Source: UBA1926 sp002337215 (GTDB lineage Bacteria; Planctomycetota; Phycisphaerae; Phycisphaerales; UBA1924). Taken from it: DNA of 64,000 nt. A program made the translations under genes and the position numbers. A model generated the notes under the pieces. It worked only from the letters and a program-made list of their open reading frames with translations, had not been told where the DNA came from and did no database searches. The stretch is taken from NCBI GenBank assembly GCA_963973795.1, contig CAXBAF010000005.1, forward strand, positions 62,001 through 126,000, written 5' to 3'. This document shows positions 8,999-16,919 of the stretch, one piece after another. Within the stretch, counting starts at the first letter, position 1. Every line of letters starts with the position of its first letter.

Positions 8999-9619
8999 AT
9001 GCCAGCCGCATCAGTCAGTTATCAGCGAACCCGAGAGATGACGATCGACGAGCTCTTGCTCGAGAATCGGATCGTCTTCCTCGTCGGAGAGATCAATTAC
9101 CAATCCGCCAGCCGCGTGATGATGCAGATGCTCTATCTGGAGAATCAGCGTCGGGGGCAGGAGATCAACCTCTACATCAACTCGTTCGGGGGCGCGGTGG
9201 ACGACACGCTCGCCCTCTACGACACGATGAAGTTCCTCTCCAGCCCGGTCTCGACCTACTGCATCGGGCGGGCCTATTCCGGTGCCGCCGTGCTGCTCAC
9301 CGCGGGCGAGAAGGGCAAGCGGTACTGCCTGCCCCACGCGAAGGTCATGATCCACCAGCCGTACGGCGGGGTGACGGGCCAGGCCGAGGACATCCGCCTG
9401 CAGGCCGAGCAGATCATCAAGAGCAAGAGGACACTCACCGAGATCATCGCGGAGAACACCGGGCAATCGTACGAGACCGTGCTCGCCGACAAGGAGCGGG
9501 ATAAGTACTTCAGCGCCGAGGAAGCCAAGGTGTACGGCCTGGTCGACGAGGTCCTTCAGCAGCCGCCCAAGGGCGCTGATGGTGCCGCCGACAAGAGCAA
9601 GGACGGGGGTGCCTCGTGA
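8999..9619 (+). CDS. clpP: ATP-dependent Clp protease proteolytic subunit, paralogue 1
   Basis: A 206-residue ClpP subunit. The start is ATG 8999 with a GGGGA site just upstream; longer frames begin with non-coding-looking Arg-rich sequence. Catalytic residues are visible: Ser94 in GRAYSGAAVLL, His119 in KVMIHQPYGG, and an Asp in the ERDKYFSAEEA segment. The nucleophile context is YSG rather than the usual ASM, marking a paralogue distinct from the next gene. The NSFGGAVDD oxyanion loop is present. Its stop codon overlaps the start of the second clpP (TGATG), so the two are translationally coupled and probably form a mixed tetradecamer, as in organisms with two ClpP types. No clpX or clpA lies nearby. 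Confidence 0.93.
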   Translation: MPAASVSYQRTREMTIDELLLENRIVFLVGEINYQSASRVMMQMLYLENQRRGQEINLYINSFGGAVDDTLALYDTMKFLSSPVSTYCIGRAYSGAAVLLTAGEKGKRYCLPHAKVMIHQPYGGVTGQAEDIRLQAEQIIKSKRTLTEIIAENTGQSYETVLADKERDKYFSAEEAKVYGLVDEVLQQPPKGADGAADKSKDGGAS

Positions 9620-10287
9620 TGAACTTCTCGAACTTCCCCATGAACAACACAGGCGGAGCCAGCACCGTGTCCAACCCCATGAGCAATCTCGTCCCGATCG
9701 TCATCGAGAAATCGGGCTCCGGCGAGCGGGCGTACGACATCTACAGCCGTCTGCTCAAGGACCGCATCATCTTCGTGAGCGGGGGCGTCATGGACGACAT
9801 GGCGAACCTCGTCGTCGCGCAGCTGCTCTTCCTCGCCAATGAGGACCCGAAGGCGGACATCCACATGTACGTCAACTCGCCGGGTGGCTCGGTCACGGCG
9901 GGTCTGGGCATCGTCGACACGATGCAGTTCATCAAGCCCGATGTCGCGACCTACATCATCGGGCAGGCCGCGTCGATGGGCTCGGTCATCGCCTCCTGCG
10001 GGACCAAGGGCAAGCGGTACGCGCTGCACAACGCCCGCAACCTGATGCACCAGCCGCTGCTGAGCGGGGTGATGGAGGGCCAGGCGACCGATCTCGAGAT
10101 CGAGGCGATGGAGATGCTCCGCATCCGCGAGCGGCTCTACAAGCTCTACTCGGACGCGACGGGCCAGACCGAGGAGAAGATCCTCAAGGACTGCGACCGC
10201 AACCTCTGGCTCGATGACGCCGAGATGCTCGAGTACGGGCTGATCGACAAGGTCCTCAAGACCATGCCCGCCGGCGGCGAGGGCTGA
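9619..10287 (+). CDS. clpP: ATP-dependent Clp protease proteolytic subunit, paralogue 2
   Basis: A 222-residue ClpP with a canonical site: oxyanion loop NSPGGSVTAG, Ser119 in GQAASMGS, His144 in NLMHQPLLSG, and Asp193 in CDRNLWLDDAE. The usual PHS before the histidine strand is replaced by LHNARN. A longer N-terminal extension (about 23 residues, Asn- and Ser-rich) precedes the conserved axial-loop region. The ATG at 9619 shares its A with the stop of the upstream clpP; a GTG three bases earlier is a possible alternative. The operon ends at the strong hairpin 34 bases downstream, so the two clpP genes seem to form a closed transcription unit. Confidence 0.95.
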   Translation: MNFSNFPMNNTGGASTVSNPMSNLVPIVIEKSGSGERAYDIYSRLLKDRIIFVSGGVMDDMANLVVAQLLFLANEDPKADIHMYVNSPGGSVTAGLGIVDTMQFIKPDVATYIIGQAASMGSVIASCGTKGKRYALHNARNLMHQPLLSGVMEGQATDLEIEAMEMLRIRERLYKLYSDATGQTEEKILKDCDRNLWLDDAEMLEYGLIDKVLKTMPAGGEG

Positions 10288-10320
10288 TCGGAGCGCCACA
10301 ACCCCTGATCACACACACCG

Positions 10321-10348
10321 CAGCCGTCCCTGAGGGACGGCTGTTTTT
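10321..10348 (+). terminator. Strong rho-independent terminator of the clpP operon
   Basis: A perfect 10-base-pair stem, CAGCCGTCCC / GGGACGGCTG, with a TGA loop and five T residues directly after. It lies 34 bases past the second clpP stop and is the clearest intrinsic terminator in the window. Confidence 0.9.
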
Positions 10349-10492
10349 CTATGTGCCCAGCCGACGTTCCGCACTCATGCGACCGGCACCTCACACGAAG
10401 GATCCTGGCGGCTTGGTTCAACGCGCCGCGAGCCAAGCATAGAAAGAGTAAAGGAGTGAATACGAAGTGAGTAAGAAAATCAGATTTATCGG

Positions 10493-10521
10493 TTGCAGTC
10501 GGGATCGCTTCTGATTAGCAT
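10493..10521 (+). promoter_or_regulatory. Candidate sigma-70-type promoter
   Basis: TTGCAG at 10493-10498 and TAGCAT at 10516-10521 are separated by 17 bases, inside an unusually AT-rich stretch. They lie 28-56 bases before the start of the secreted dockerin gene, which has a good AAGGAG ribosome site. Prediction by eye only. Confidence 0.45.
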
Positions 10522-10548
10522 GAAACCCCGCTGAAAAAGGAGTATGCG

Positions 10549-11397
10549 ATGGCATTGATAGAAAAAACAATCGTCGCGGCGGTGTGCCTGGCTGCTTCCT
10601 GCCAGTTCGCGACCGCGCAGCTGATCTATCAACAGGATACTCGCGAGATTTTCACAGAGATCGAGCGATACTGGCTGTTGAATGGTTTCCCGATCAGCGA
10701 GGAACGCGAGAGTGATGTCTCGAATCCGATCGTCGATTTTTCAGACTTTGATGACGAGGTGAGTGTCGGTATCGAACTCGACGAGGACTCGTACTTTCGG
10801 TCCGCGGCCTCGCTGGATTCCCAGCTCACGCCGACATTGCTGACCGGATCAGGATCGGTCTGGGCGGAGGAGGGGCCGGGCACGCCCCCGTGTCACGACG
10901 ACTATTACGCAACAATCGACGGCTTCTCGCGTGTGTATGTCGAGTTTGAGATCGAGCACGAATCGCTCATCGATGTCATGGCTGTGCAGACGCTTGTGCA
11001 GGGAAGTGCGCAGGTCGGCGTTCAGTTCCAACGAGTCGATGAGGCTCCTTTTCTCGAGGTCACCCTGCGAGCATCCACGACGGATCGACACGAGGGGGTC
11101 TACCGCCTCGAGCCCGGGCGCTACCGGTTCATTGTCTGGAACTCGCTCAACATGTACTGCCAGCCGGGCGAGGCCGAGCGTTCGGACTTCGAGACCTCGC
11201 TCAACCTGATCGGCACCCCGTGCAACGCGGCCGACCAGGCGGCGCCGACCGGCGTGCTCGATCTCGCCGATGTGCAGGCATTCGCTGAGGCGTTCCTGGC
11301 GGGCGATGCGCTCGCGGATATCGCCGAGCCCGCGGGCGTGCTCGACCTGTCAGATATCCAGACCTTTGTTGGGGAGTTCACCGCAGGATGTCCCTGA
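10549..11397 (+). CDS. Secreted GC-type dockerin-domain protein
   Basis: A 282-residue exported protein, clear from the signal peptide (hydrophobic core AAVCLAAS, cleavage near ATAQ) and an AAGGAG ribosome site 7 bases before the ATG. Residues about 25-215 form a beta-rich domain I cannot assign to a family; it contains single acidic patches (FSDFDDEVSVGIELDEDS) but no repeats. The C-terminus carries the double dockerin-like motif between cysteines: PCNAADQAAPTGVLDLADVQ, then GVLDLSDIQTFVGEF, ending AGCP. It stands alone between the clpP operon and the convergent HAD gene, with its own promoter. Codon usage is less extreme and the leader is AT-rich relative to neighbours, hinting at more recent or less expressed sequence. 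Confidence 0.85.
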   Translation: MALIEKTIVAAVCLAASCQFATAQLIYQQDTREIFTEIERYWLLNGFPISEERESDVSNPIVDFSDFDDEVSVGIELDEDSYFRSAASLDSQLTPTLLTGSGSVWAEEGPGTPPCHDDYYATIDGFSRVYVEFEIEHESLIDVMAVQTLVQGSAQVGVQFQRVDEAPFLEVTLRASTTDRHEGVYRLEPGRYRFIVWNSLNMYCQPGEAERSDFETSLNLIGTPCNAADQAAPTGVLDLADVQAFAEAFLAGDALADIAEPAGVLDLSDIQTFVGEFTAGCP

Positions 11398-11484
11398 GCC
11401 CGGGTCGGCGATGCCCGCAGCGGGCCTTTGCGGGCGTTGCTCTCGCATCGCTCTGATCGTGTCCGGCAGTTCTGGCAGTTCGGT

Positions 11485-12156
11485 TCAGGCGAGAATCGGC
11501 AGCAACTCGTCCATCCGCTCGATCGTCACGGTCGCGCCCTTCGCGGCCAGTTTGGATGAGGGCGTGAGCCCACCCACGCCCACCGACCGCATGCCGGCCC
11601 GCGTCGCCGCCTCGATGCCGCTCTCGCTGTCCTCGAAGACGATGCAGCGGTCGGGTGTCGAGTCCATCTGGGCGCAGGCGTGGAGGAAGAGCGCGGGGTC
11701 AGGCTTCCATTTCTTGATGTCGTAGGCGCTGAAGATCGTGCGGCTCTCCATGCCGCCGAACCGGTCTGCCATGCCCGAACTGATCAGCGATGCCTGCATC
11801 TTTCGGCGTGGGCCGTTGGAGGCGACGCAACGCCTGGGTCCGTTCTCGAGCGCGTCCAACGCGTCGAGCAGCGACGACGCCCCCGGCATCTGGTCCGCCC
11901 CGCCCCCCTCGAGTTCGGCGTACATCTTCGCGCGGTAGTGCTCGGTGAGCTCGGGGACAGGCCTGCCCAGTTTCTCGCCGACCATCGCGACGATGTCGGC
12001 CATGTCCTTGCCCTTGAAGGTCTCGATCGCGAAGGCCTGGTCGACTTCCCAGCCGAAGTGGGAGACCGACTCGGCGATGAGCCTCGTGGTCATGGGCTCG
12101 GTGTCCACCAGCACGCCGTCGCAGTCGAAGATGATCAGATCGCAGTCGAGCAGCAT
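11485..12156 (-). CDS. HAD-superfamily phosphatase, beta-phosphoglucomutase-like
   Basis: A 223-residue HAD hydrolase. Motif I is DCDGVLVDTEP at about 10-20, with the nucleophile Asp and an acid/base Asp two residues later. Motif II is VASNGPRR, motif III is the Lys of KKWKPDPALF, and motif IV is FEDSESGIEAA. A four-helix cap lies between motif I and II, placing it in the subclass with beta-phosphoglucomutase and phosphoglycolate phosphatase; the substrate is not predictable. The start at 12156 (MLLDCDLIIFDCDG) has a GGAG site 5 bases upstream and is preferred over GTG 12180. It is the last gene of the minus-strand fabH-fabD-fabG run, but a 126-base palindromic repeat separates it from fabG. 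Confidence 0.9.
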   Translation of the reverse strand: MLLDCDLIIFDCDGVLVDTEPMTTRLIAESVSHFGWEVDQAFAIETFKGKDMADIVAMVGEKLGRPVPELTEHYRAKMYAELEGGGADQMPGASSLLDALDALENGPRRCVASNGPRRKMQASLISSGMADRFGGMESRTIFSAYDIKKWKPDPALFLHACAQMDSTPDRCIVFEDSESGIEAATRAGMRSVGVGGLTPSSKLAAKGATVTIERMDELLPILA

Positions 12157-12190
12157 AGAAACTCCGTCGGTGGTGAACACGAAGAAGAAG

Positions 12191-12316
12191 AGTTCGCCAC
12201 AGAGGCACAGAGGTCACAGAGAGGGCACAGACAGGACGCAGGTTTTTCAGAAATAACAAAGTGAATCCACTCTGTGAAACCCTCTGTGCTCTCTGTGCCT
12301 CTGTGGTGAAAACTCT
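12191..12316. repeat. Palindromic CACAGAGGCACAGAG-type interspersed repeat
   Basis: Two long arms face each other: 12191-12233 contains CCACAGAGGCACAGAG and CACAGAGAGGGCACAG, and 12271-12316 contains the reverse complement (CTCTGTGCCTCTGTGG, CCTCTGTGCTCTCTG). The spacer is about 37 bases and less GC-rich than its surroundings. Translations of this element give the familiar spurious TTEAQRAQR peptide seen in many unrelated genomes, which indicates a widespread non-coding repeat. No transposase is present. It sits between fabG and the HAD gene and could fold as a very long hairpin in the transcript. Confidence 0.85.
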
Positions 12317-12339
12317 CTTCTCCGCAGCGAGTCGAAACA

Positions 12340-13080
12340 TCAGCACATTGTCATGCCGCCATCGACGGTGATGACCTGCCCGGTCAGATATCCCGCCTCG
12401 TCGCTGGTCGCGTACGCGACGGCCGCCGCGATGTCCTCGGGCTTGCCGAGGTCGCGCACCGCGAGCAGGCCCTTGATGTGTGACGTTACCTGCTCAGGGA
12501 GGTCCTTGGTCATGTCGGTCTCGATGAACCCGGGGGCGACCACGTTCGCCGTGATGCCCTTGGTCCCGAGTTCGCGGGCGATGGTGCGGCTGAAGCCCAC
12601 CAGCGCCGACTTGCTCGCCGCGTAGTTCGCCTGCCCCGAGTTGCCGACGAGCCCGCTGGTGCTCGCGATGCTGACGATGCGCCCGAATTTGCCGCGCATC
12701 ATGGGCCGCGCGGCCGCGCGGCACGCGACGAACGCGGAGCGGAGGTTCACGTTCATCACCTCGTCGAATTCCTCGTCGCTCATGCGGAGCAGCAGGTTGT
12801 CCCGCGTGATGCCCGCGTTGTTGACGAGGATGTCGAACCGGCCGTGCTCTTTGTGCACGCCCTCGATCGCGCCCGCGAGCGCCGCCCCGTCGCCGACATC
12901 GACGGCGCAGACGGACGCGGATCCGCCCGCGGCCTCGATCTCGGACTTGAGTTCGTTGAGGGGCCCCTCGGAGCGGGAGGCGAGGACGACATGACGGCCG
13001 TCGGTGGCGAGGCGGGTCGCGATGGCCCGCCCGATCCCCCGGCTCGCGCCGGTGACGAAAGCGATTCTCTGGTCAGACAT
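12340..13080 (-). CDS. fabG: 3-oxoacyl-ACP reductase FabG
   Basis: A 246-residue short-chain dehydrogenase. It reduces 3-oxoacyl-ACP with NADPH in each elongation round of fatty acid synthesis. Visible features are the TGASRGIGRAIA cofactor loop at 10-21, NNAG at 87-90, and the catalytic set Ser140, Tyr153 and Lys157 in ANYAASKSAL. The C-terminus ends GYLTGQVITVDGGMTMC, typical of FabG. It lies downstream of fabH, fabD and the poly-proline lipoprotein gene on the same strand. An acpP gene, usually next to fabG, is not present in this window. Confidence 0.95.
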   Translation of the reverse strand: MSDQRIAFVTGASRGIGRAIATRLATDGRHVVLASRSEGPLNELKSEIEAAGGSASVCAVDVGDGAALAGAIEGVHKEHGRFDILVNNAGITRDNLLLRMSDEEFDEVMNVNLRSAFVACRAAARPMMRGKFGRIVSIASTSGLVGNSGQANYAASKSALVGFSRTIARELGTKGITANVVAPGFIETDMTKDLPEQVTSHIKGLLAVRDLGKPEDIAAAVAYATSDEAGYLTGQVITVDGGMTMC

Positions 13081-13173
13081 GGATGTTCCGTTCCTGCAAT
13101 CTGTCGGCGTCTCTGTGGGGCCCTGAGTCGTTGCGTGCTCGCTGGGGATGGCTGGTGAGGAAAGCGGGCCCGC

Positions 13174-14262
13174 TCAGGAGGCCGAGTCGTAGAGACCCTG
13201 CAGCTTGCCCGTGCTCACGCCCAGGATGTTCGCGATGTACGCCATCCACTCGCCCCGCCCCTCGGGCAGATCCTCGGGGAGCAGGGAGGGATCGACGTTG
13301 CCCAGCTCCCGCTCGACCTGTTCCATCCCGTAGTCGAAATACTTCGCGAAGGGCTCCGCTCCGGGCAACTGCCCGCTGCTGACCGAACGCTCGCCCTGGG
13401 CATGCAGCCTCTCGGCCTGCGCGGGGGTTATCGAGCCGGCCTGCGCCACGCTCGCGAAGACGGCCGCGTCCGGATCGGCCGCGCCGGCGAGCTGATCCCC
13501 GAACAGTCGGCTCGTGATCTCGACATCGAGGTACACGAAGATTGGCTCACTGGTGAGCAGTTGCCCGTACTCGGCGTCCGAGATGGGCGTGGTGTCGCGC
13601 GTCGATTGGCTCGACGTCGACGCCCTGGGCGCCGGCGCCGACCTTGGCGGCGCGGCGCCCAATCCGCTTAGCGAATCCGTGTCCCAGTCGGCGGCGCGGG
13701 GGCGCGTGCCCTCGGGGGTCTCGATCGGGCTCATCACCCACCCGCCGTCCGTCTCGCTCGTCGACCAGCCCAGCGTGTACGCCCCGCCCGGCTCCTGGAT
13801 CGCGAGCACGAACTCGCCGTAATTCGCGTCCTCGTCAACATCGGGCTCCTGGGTCATGTAGACGACGCGGACGGCCTCGATCTCCTCGGTCGCCTCGAAC
13901 CATGTCCCGTCGGCGAGCATCGAGTCGAGGATCCCCCGGCCCGAGAGGCTGAGCATGTTGCCCAGCGCGCCGTCATCGCCCGCCGCGAACGCGGCCGCGA
14001 ACGAGATCACGGCTTCCGCCAGCGACGCGTCGTACGGCGCTTTCGCATCCGGGAACTGCACCCGCGCGTCGATCCCGCGCATCAGCGGCGCGAGTTCCAC
14101 CGGGTCCGGCAGAGCCGGGGGCGGCGGAGGCGGCGGGGGCGGCGGCGGAGGCGGGGGGGGCGGTTCTTCGCAGCCCGTCATCACCGCGACCGGCACGGCC
14201 CCGATGAACGTCAGCCCCGCCGAAAGCATCGCGACCCGCGCGATCGTTGCGATTCGATTCAT
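13174..14262 (-). CDS. Putative lipoprotein with a 16-proline run after the lipid cysteine
   Basis: A 362-residue protein of unknown function. The start at 14262 has a GTGAGG ribosome site 9 bases upstream; an alternative ATG at 14271 adds three residues. The signal sequence ends VMTGC, a plausible lipobox with Cys31. Directly after the cysteine come two Glu and then 16 consecutive prolines, encoded by mixed CCN codons. The rest is a soluble, acidic region with a predicted NTF2-like or SnoaL-like segment (DASLAEAVISFAAAFAAGDD, then evidence of beta strands), a Ser/Thr/Ala-rich linker at about 205-235, and a helical C-terminus. It lies between fabD and fabG in the same run. Translating the proline run should depend on EF-P. 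Confidence 0.8.
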   Translation of the reverse strand: MNRIATIARVAMLSAGLTFIGAVPVAVMTGCEEPPPPPPPPPPPPPPPPALPDPVELAPLMRGIDARVQFPDAKAPYDASLAEAVISFAAAFAAGDDGALGNMLSLSGRGILDSMLADGTWFEATEEIEAVRVVYMTQEPDVDEDANYGEFVLAIQEPGGAYTLGWSTSETDGGWVMSPIETPEGTRPRAADWDTDSLSGLGAAPPRSAPAPRASTSSQSTRDTTPISDAEYGQLLTSEPIFVYLDVEITSRLFGDQLAGAADPDAAVFASVAQAGSITPAQAERLHAQGERSVSSGQLPGAEPFAKYFDYGMEQVERELGNVDPSLLPEDLPEGRGEWMAYIANILGVSTGKLQGLYDSAS

Positions 14263-14327
14263 GCTCGTCATCCTCACCCGGGCGCTCCCGGTCGCGGTTG
14301 TCGTCGTGTTCCGATCGGGTTGTCCGA

Positions 14328-15311
14328 TCAGGCCGGCGTGTCGTTGCTCGTGACCTTGACGCCCTTGTCGATCCGGCGCATCAGCCCGGCGAGTGTCTTG
14401 CCCGGCGCGAGCTCGAACGGGGTCACGCCCTTCTCGAGGCCGTGGTGCTCGTTGAGGTACGCGCAGTTCTCCGCCCAGCGGACGGGGCCTGTGAGCTGTT
14501 CGATCAGACGCTCCTTGATGGACGCGGGTTCCGTCGAGTGGGGCGTCCCCGTCGCGTTGCTCATCACCGGGCAGCGCGGAGTCGTGATCTCCACGCTCTC
14601 GAGCGCCGCACGCAGCCGATCCGCGGCGGGTGCCATCAGCGGGCTGTGGAACGCGCCCGCGACCGCGAGCCGGGTCGCGCGGAGGCTGATCTCCCCGGCG
14701 ATCTGCTCGGCCAGGTCGCACGCCTTGGCGCTCCCCGACACCACCACCTGCCCCGGGGCGTTGAAGTTCGCCGGGACGAGCACGCGGTCGCTCTCCGGTT
14801 CGTCGTCCATTTTCTTCAGGACCTTGGCGCACAGGTCACTCGCCGATTCCTCGTCGGCCCCGATCAGGGCGACCATGCCCGATGGCGACGCCTCGGCGGC
14901 GTCCTGCATCGCACGCCCACGCAGCGCGACCAGTTTCAGGCCGTCCTCGAACGAGATCGCCCCGGCGATGTGCAGCGCGGTGTATTCGCCCAGGCTCAGC
15001 CCCGCGGCGGCCGCGAGGGGGGCGTCGGCGGGGTCGTTGCCGGCGATGGCGCAGACGCCGTGCCACGAGGCGACCGAGGTCACGAAGATCGCGGGCTGGG
15101 CCGCATCGGTCTTGTTCAGGCGTTCGGCGGGGCCCTCGAAGCACAGTGTGCTCAGGGGCGTGCCAAGCGTGTTGCCCTCTCCCGAGGACAGCACCTCGTC
15201 GGCCCGGTCGAAGATGGCGCGGGACTCGGGGTGGGCGCTGGCCCACGCCTTGCCCATCCCCACGGCCTGGGCCCCCTGTCCGGGGCAGAGAATGGTCATC
15301 GGATTCGTCAT
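14328..15311 (-). CDS. fabD: Malonyl-CoA:ACP transacylase FabD
   Basis: A 327-residue acyltransferase that moves malonyl from CoA to ACP. The N-terminal FPGQGAQ-like motif is CPGQGAQAVGMG at 9-20. The nucleophile Ser106 sits in GLSLGEY, where most FabD proteins have GHSLGE; the leucine is unusual but the Ser elbow is intact. The catalytic His222 is in AGAFHSPLM. The GQVVVSG segment at 187-193 is also typical. It is 63 bases downstream of fabH on the same strand, so an operon is likely. Confidence 0.95.
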   Translation of the reverse strand: MTNPMTILCPGQGAQAVGMGKAWASAHPESRAIFDRADEVLSSGEGNTLGTPLSTLCFEGPAERLNKTDAAQPAIFVTSVASWHGVCAIAGNDPADAPLAAAAGLSLGEYTALHIAGAISFEDGLKLVALRGRAMQDAAEASPSGMVALIGADEESASDLCAKVLKKMDDEPESDRVLVPANFNAPGQVVVSGSAKACDLAEQIAGEISLRATRLAVAGAFHSPLMAPAADRLRAALESVEITTPRCPVMSNATGTPHSTEPASIKERLIEQLTGPVRWAENCAYLNEHHGLEKGVTPFELAPGKTLAGLMRRIDKGVKVTSNDTPA

Positions 15312-15374
15312 GGGGGCATGGTAAGCCGCCGGGAGTGCGGAATCCCGGTCCCCGGCCGACCGCTCACGGCCGGC

Positions 15375-16397
15375 TCAGAGTTGCCAGAGGCTGCTCGTCC
15401 ACGTCAGCCCCGCGCCGAACGCCACGAACATGACCTTCTGCCCGGGCTTGATTTTGCCCGCCTTCACCTGCTCGTCGAACAGGATCGGCACGCTCGCGGC
15501 GCTCGTGTTGCCCAGGCGGTCGATATTGACCGGCATCTTCTCGGGTGGGATCCCGAACCGCTCGCGGCAGGCATCGAGGATCCGCACGTTGCTCTGGTGG
15601 CAGATGTAGTGGTCCACGTCCTCCGGGGTCAGGTCCGCCTTGTCGAGCGTCTCCTGGATCAGGTCGCCGAAGGTGCCGACCGCGAACTTGAAGATCGCCC
15701 GCCCGTTCATCCGCATGAGTCCGATGGGCAGTTCGGCGTTGTGCGTCGCCTCGGGGATGTCGCGCTCCTCGCGGGGGATGTAGAGCTCGTCCCACTTGGA
15801 GCCGTCCGAGCGCATGATCTGCGAGACGATGCCGTGCTCGGGCTGGTCGCTGCTGGAGACGATCGCCCCGCCCGCGCCGTCGCCGAAGATGATCGCGGTG
15901 CCCCGCCCGACCGTCGTGAGCTCGATGAGTTTGGAGAGGTGCTCGGCCCCGATCACGGCGATGTTGCGGTACTGCCCGCTCGCCATCAGATCGTGGGCCA
16001 TGTTGAGCCCATAGGTGAAGCCGCTGCACGCGACGGTGATGTCGAGGGCGCCGGCGTTCGTGTGCCCGAACTCGGGGTCCTCGGCGAGATCACCCAGGAT
16101 CTGGCAGGCCGTCGAGGGGCACGCCATGTGCGACCCGACCGTCGCGAGGATGAACAGGTCGAGCTCGTCGGGTGTGACGCCCGCGTTGCGGAGCAGTTGC
16201 TTGAGCACCTCGAACGACATCTCGCGGGTGGATTCGCCCTCGGCGCAGAAGTGCCGCTCGCGGACGCCTGTCCGCTGCACGATCCACTCGTCGGATGTGT
16301 CCATCACCTTTTCGAGGTCCGCGTTGGTCACCACCCGCTCGGGCAGGTAGTGGGCGGTCGCCTTGATCGTGACCCCTTGGGGCTTGGTAATCGTCAT
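15375..16397 (-). CDS. fabH: 3-oxoacyl-ACP synthase III FabH
   Basis: A 340-residue thiolase-fold enzyme that starts fatty acid synthesis by condensing an acyl-CoA with malonyl-ACP. The triad is visible: Cys124 in TVACSGFTYG, His267 in ICHQSNVRI, and Asn297 in RLGNTSAASVP. The start at 16397 (MTITKPQGVT) has a GGGGAA site nearby; an in-frame ATG at 16439 would add 14 residues of poorly conserved sequence. It is the first gene of the minus-strand fab run and is divergent from the MazG-like gene, so their promoters share the 115 bases between them. Confidence 0.95.
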   Translation of the reverse strand: MTITKPQGVTIKATAHYLPERVVTNADLEKVMDTSDEWIVQRTGVRERHFCAEGESTREMSFEVLKQLLRNAGVTPDELDLFILATVGSHMACPSTACQILGDLAEDPEFGHTNAGALDITVACSGFTYGLNMAHDLMASGQYRNIAVIGAEHLSKLIELTTVGRGTAIIFGDGAGGAIVSSSDQPEHGIVSQIMRSDGSKWDELYIPREERDIPEATHNAELPIGLMRMNGRAIFKFAVGTFGDLIQETLDKADLTPEDVDHYICHQSNVRILDACRERFGIPPEKMPVNIDRLGNTSAASVPILFDEQVKAGKIKPGQKVMFVAFGAGLTWTSSLWQL

Positions 16398-16512
16398 CGG
16401 GTTCCCCAGTTTCCCGGAGAACGAAACGCTCCGGGTCATTCGGACACCCAGTCTAGCGCGATAGCCCCCGCGATATCCGGCGGGCCGGCCCGCTCACCCC
16501 ATACGCTTGTGC

Positions 16513-16830
16513 ATGCCAGATACGACCATCCGCGCGTTCCAGAATCTCATCCGCGAGCGCTACTTCGCGACCGACAACGCACGCGGCACCCACGCGACCT
16601 TCCTGCTGCTGACCGAAGAGTTCGGCGAGCTCGCCACGGCTCTGTATAACAACAACAAGCAGGCCCACGGCGGCAGCCCGCCGACCGACGCCGAGCGGGC
16701 GAATCTCGTTGAAGAGTTCGCCGATGTGCTCGCCTGGATCGCGACGCTGGCGAACATCAACGGGGTCGATCTGACCGAGGCGATCGGCAAATACACCGAG
16801 AACGGCGGTGTCGAGGGCGTGAAGGAGTAG
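16513..16830 (+). CDS. MazG-like nucleotide pyrophosphohydrolase
   Basis: A 105-residue all-helical protein. The magnesium-binding signature of the MazG/dUTPase superfamily is present: TEEFGEL (Glu35, Glu36, Glu39) followed about 30 residues later by VEEFADVLAWI (Glu67, Glu68, Asp71). Single-domain members hydrolyse NTPs or dNTPs to monophosphate and pyrophosphate and are taken to be house-cleaning enzymes. The ATG at 16513 is preferred to a TTG at 16507. It is the first gene on the plus strand after fabH and breaks the usual rpmF-plsX-fabH order together with the following three dockerin genes. Confidence 0.9.
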   Translation: MPDTTIRAFQNLIRERYFATDNARGTHATFLLLTEEFGELATALYNNNKQAHGGSPPTDAERANLVEEFADVLAWIATLANINGVDLTEAIGKYTENGGVEGVKE

Positions 16831-16919
16831 CGAATTCTGCTGCTTCTTCTTGGGGATCAGCACCGCCTGAAGTACGCTCGGGTCCTTAAGGGGGCGCTGT
16901 GCGCTGCAGAGGAGGCACC

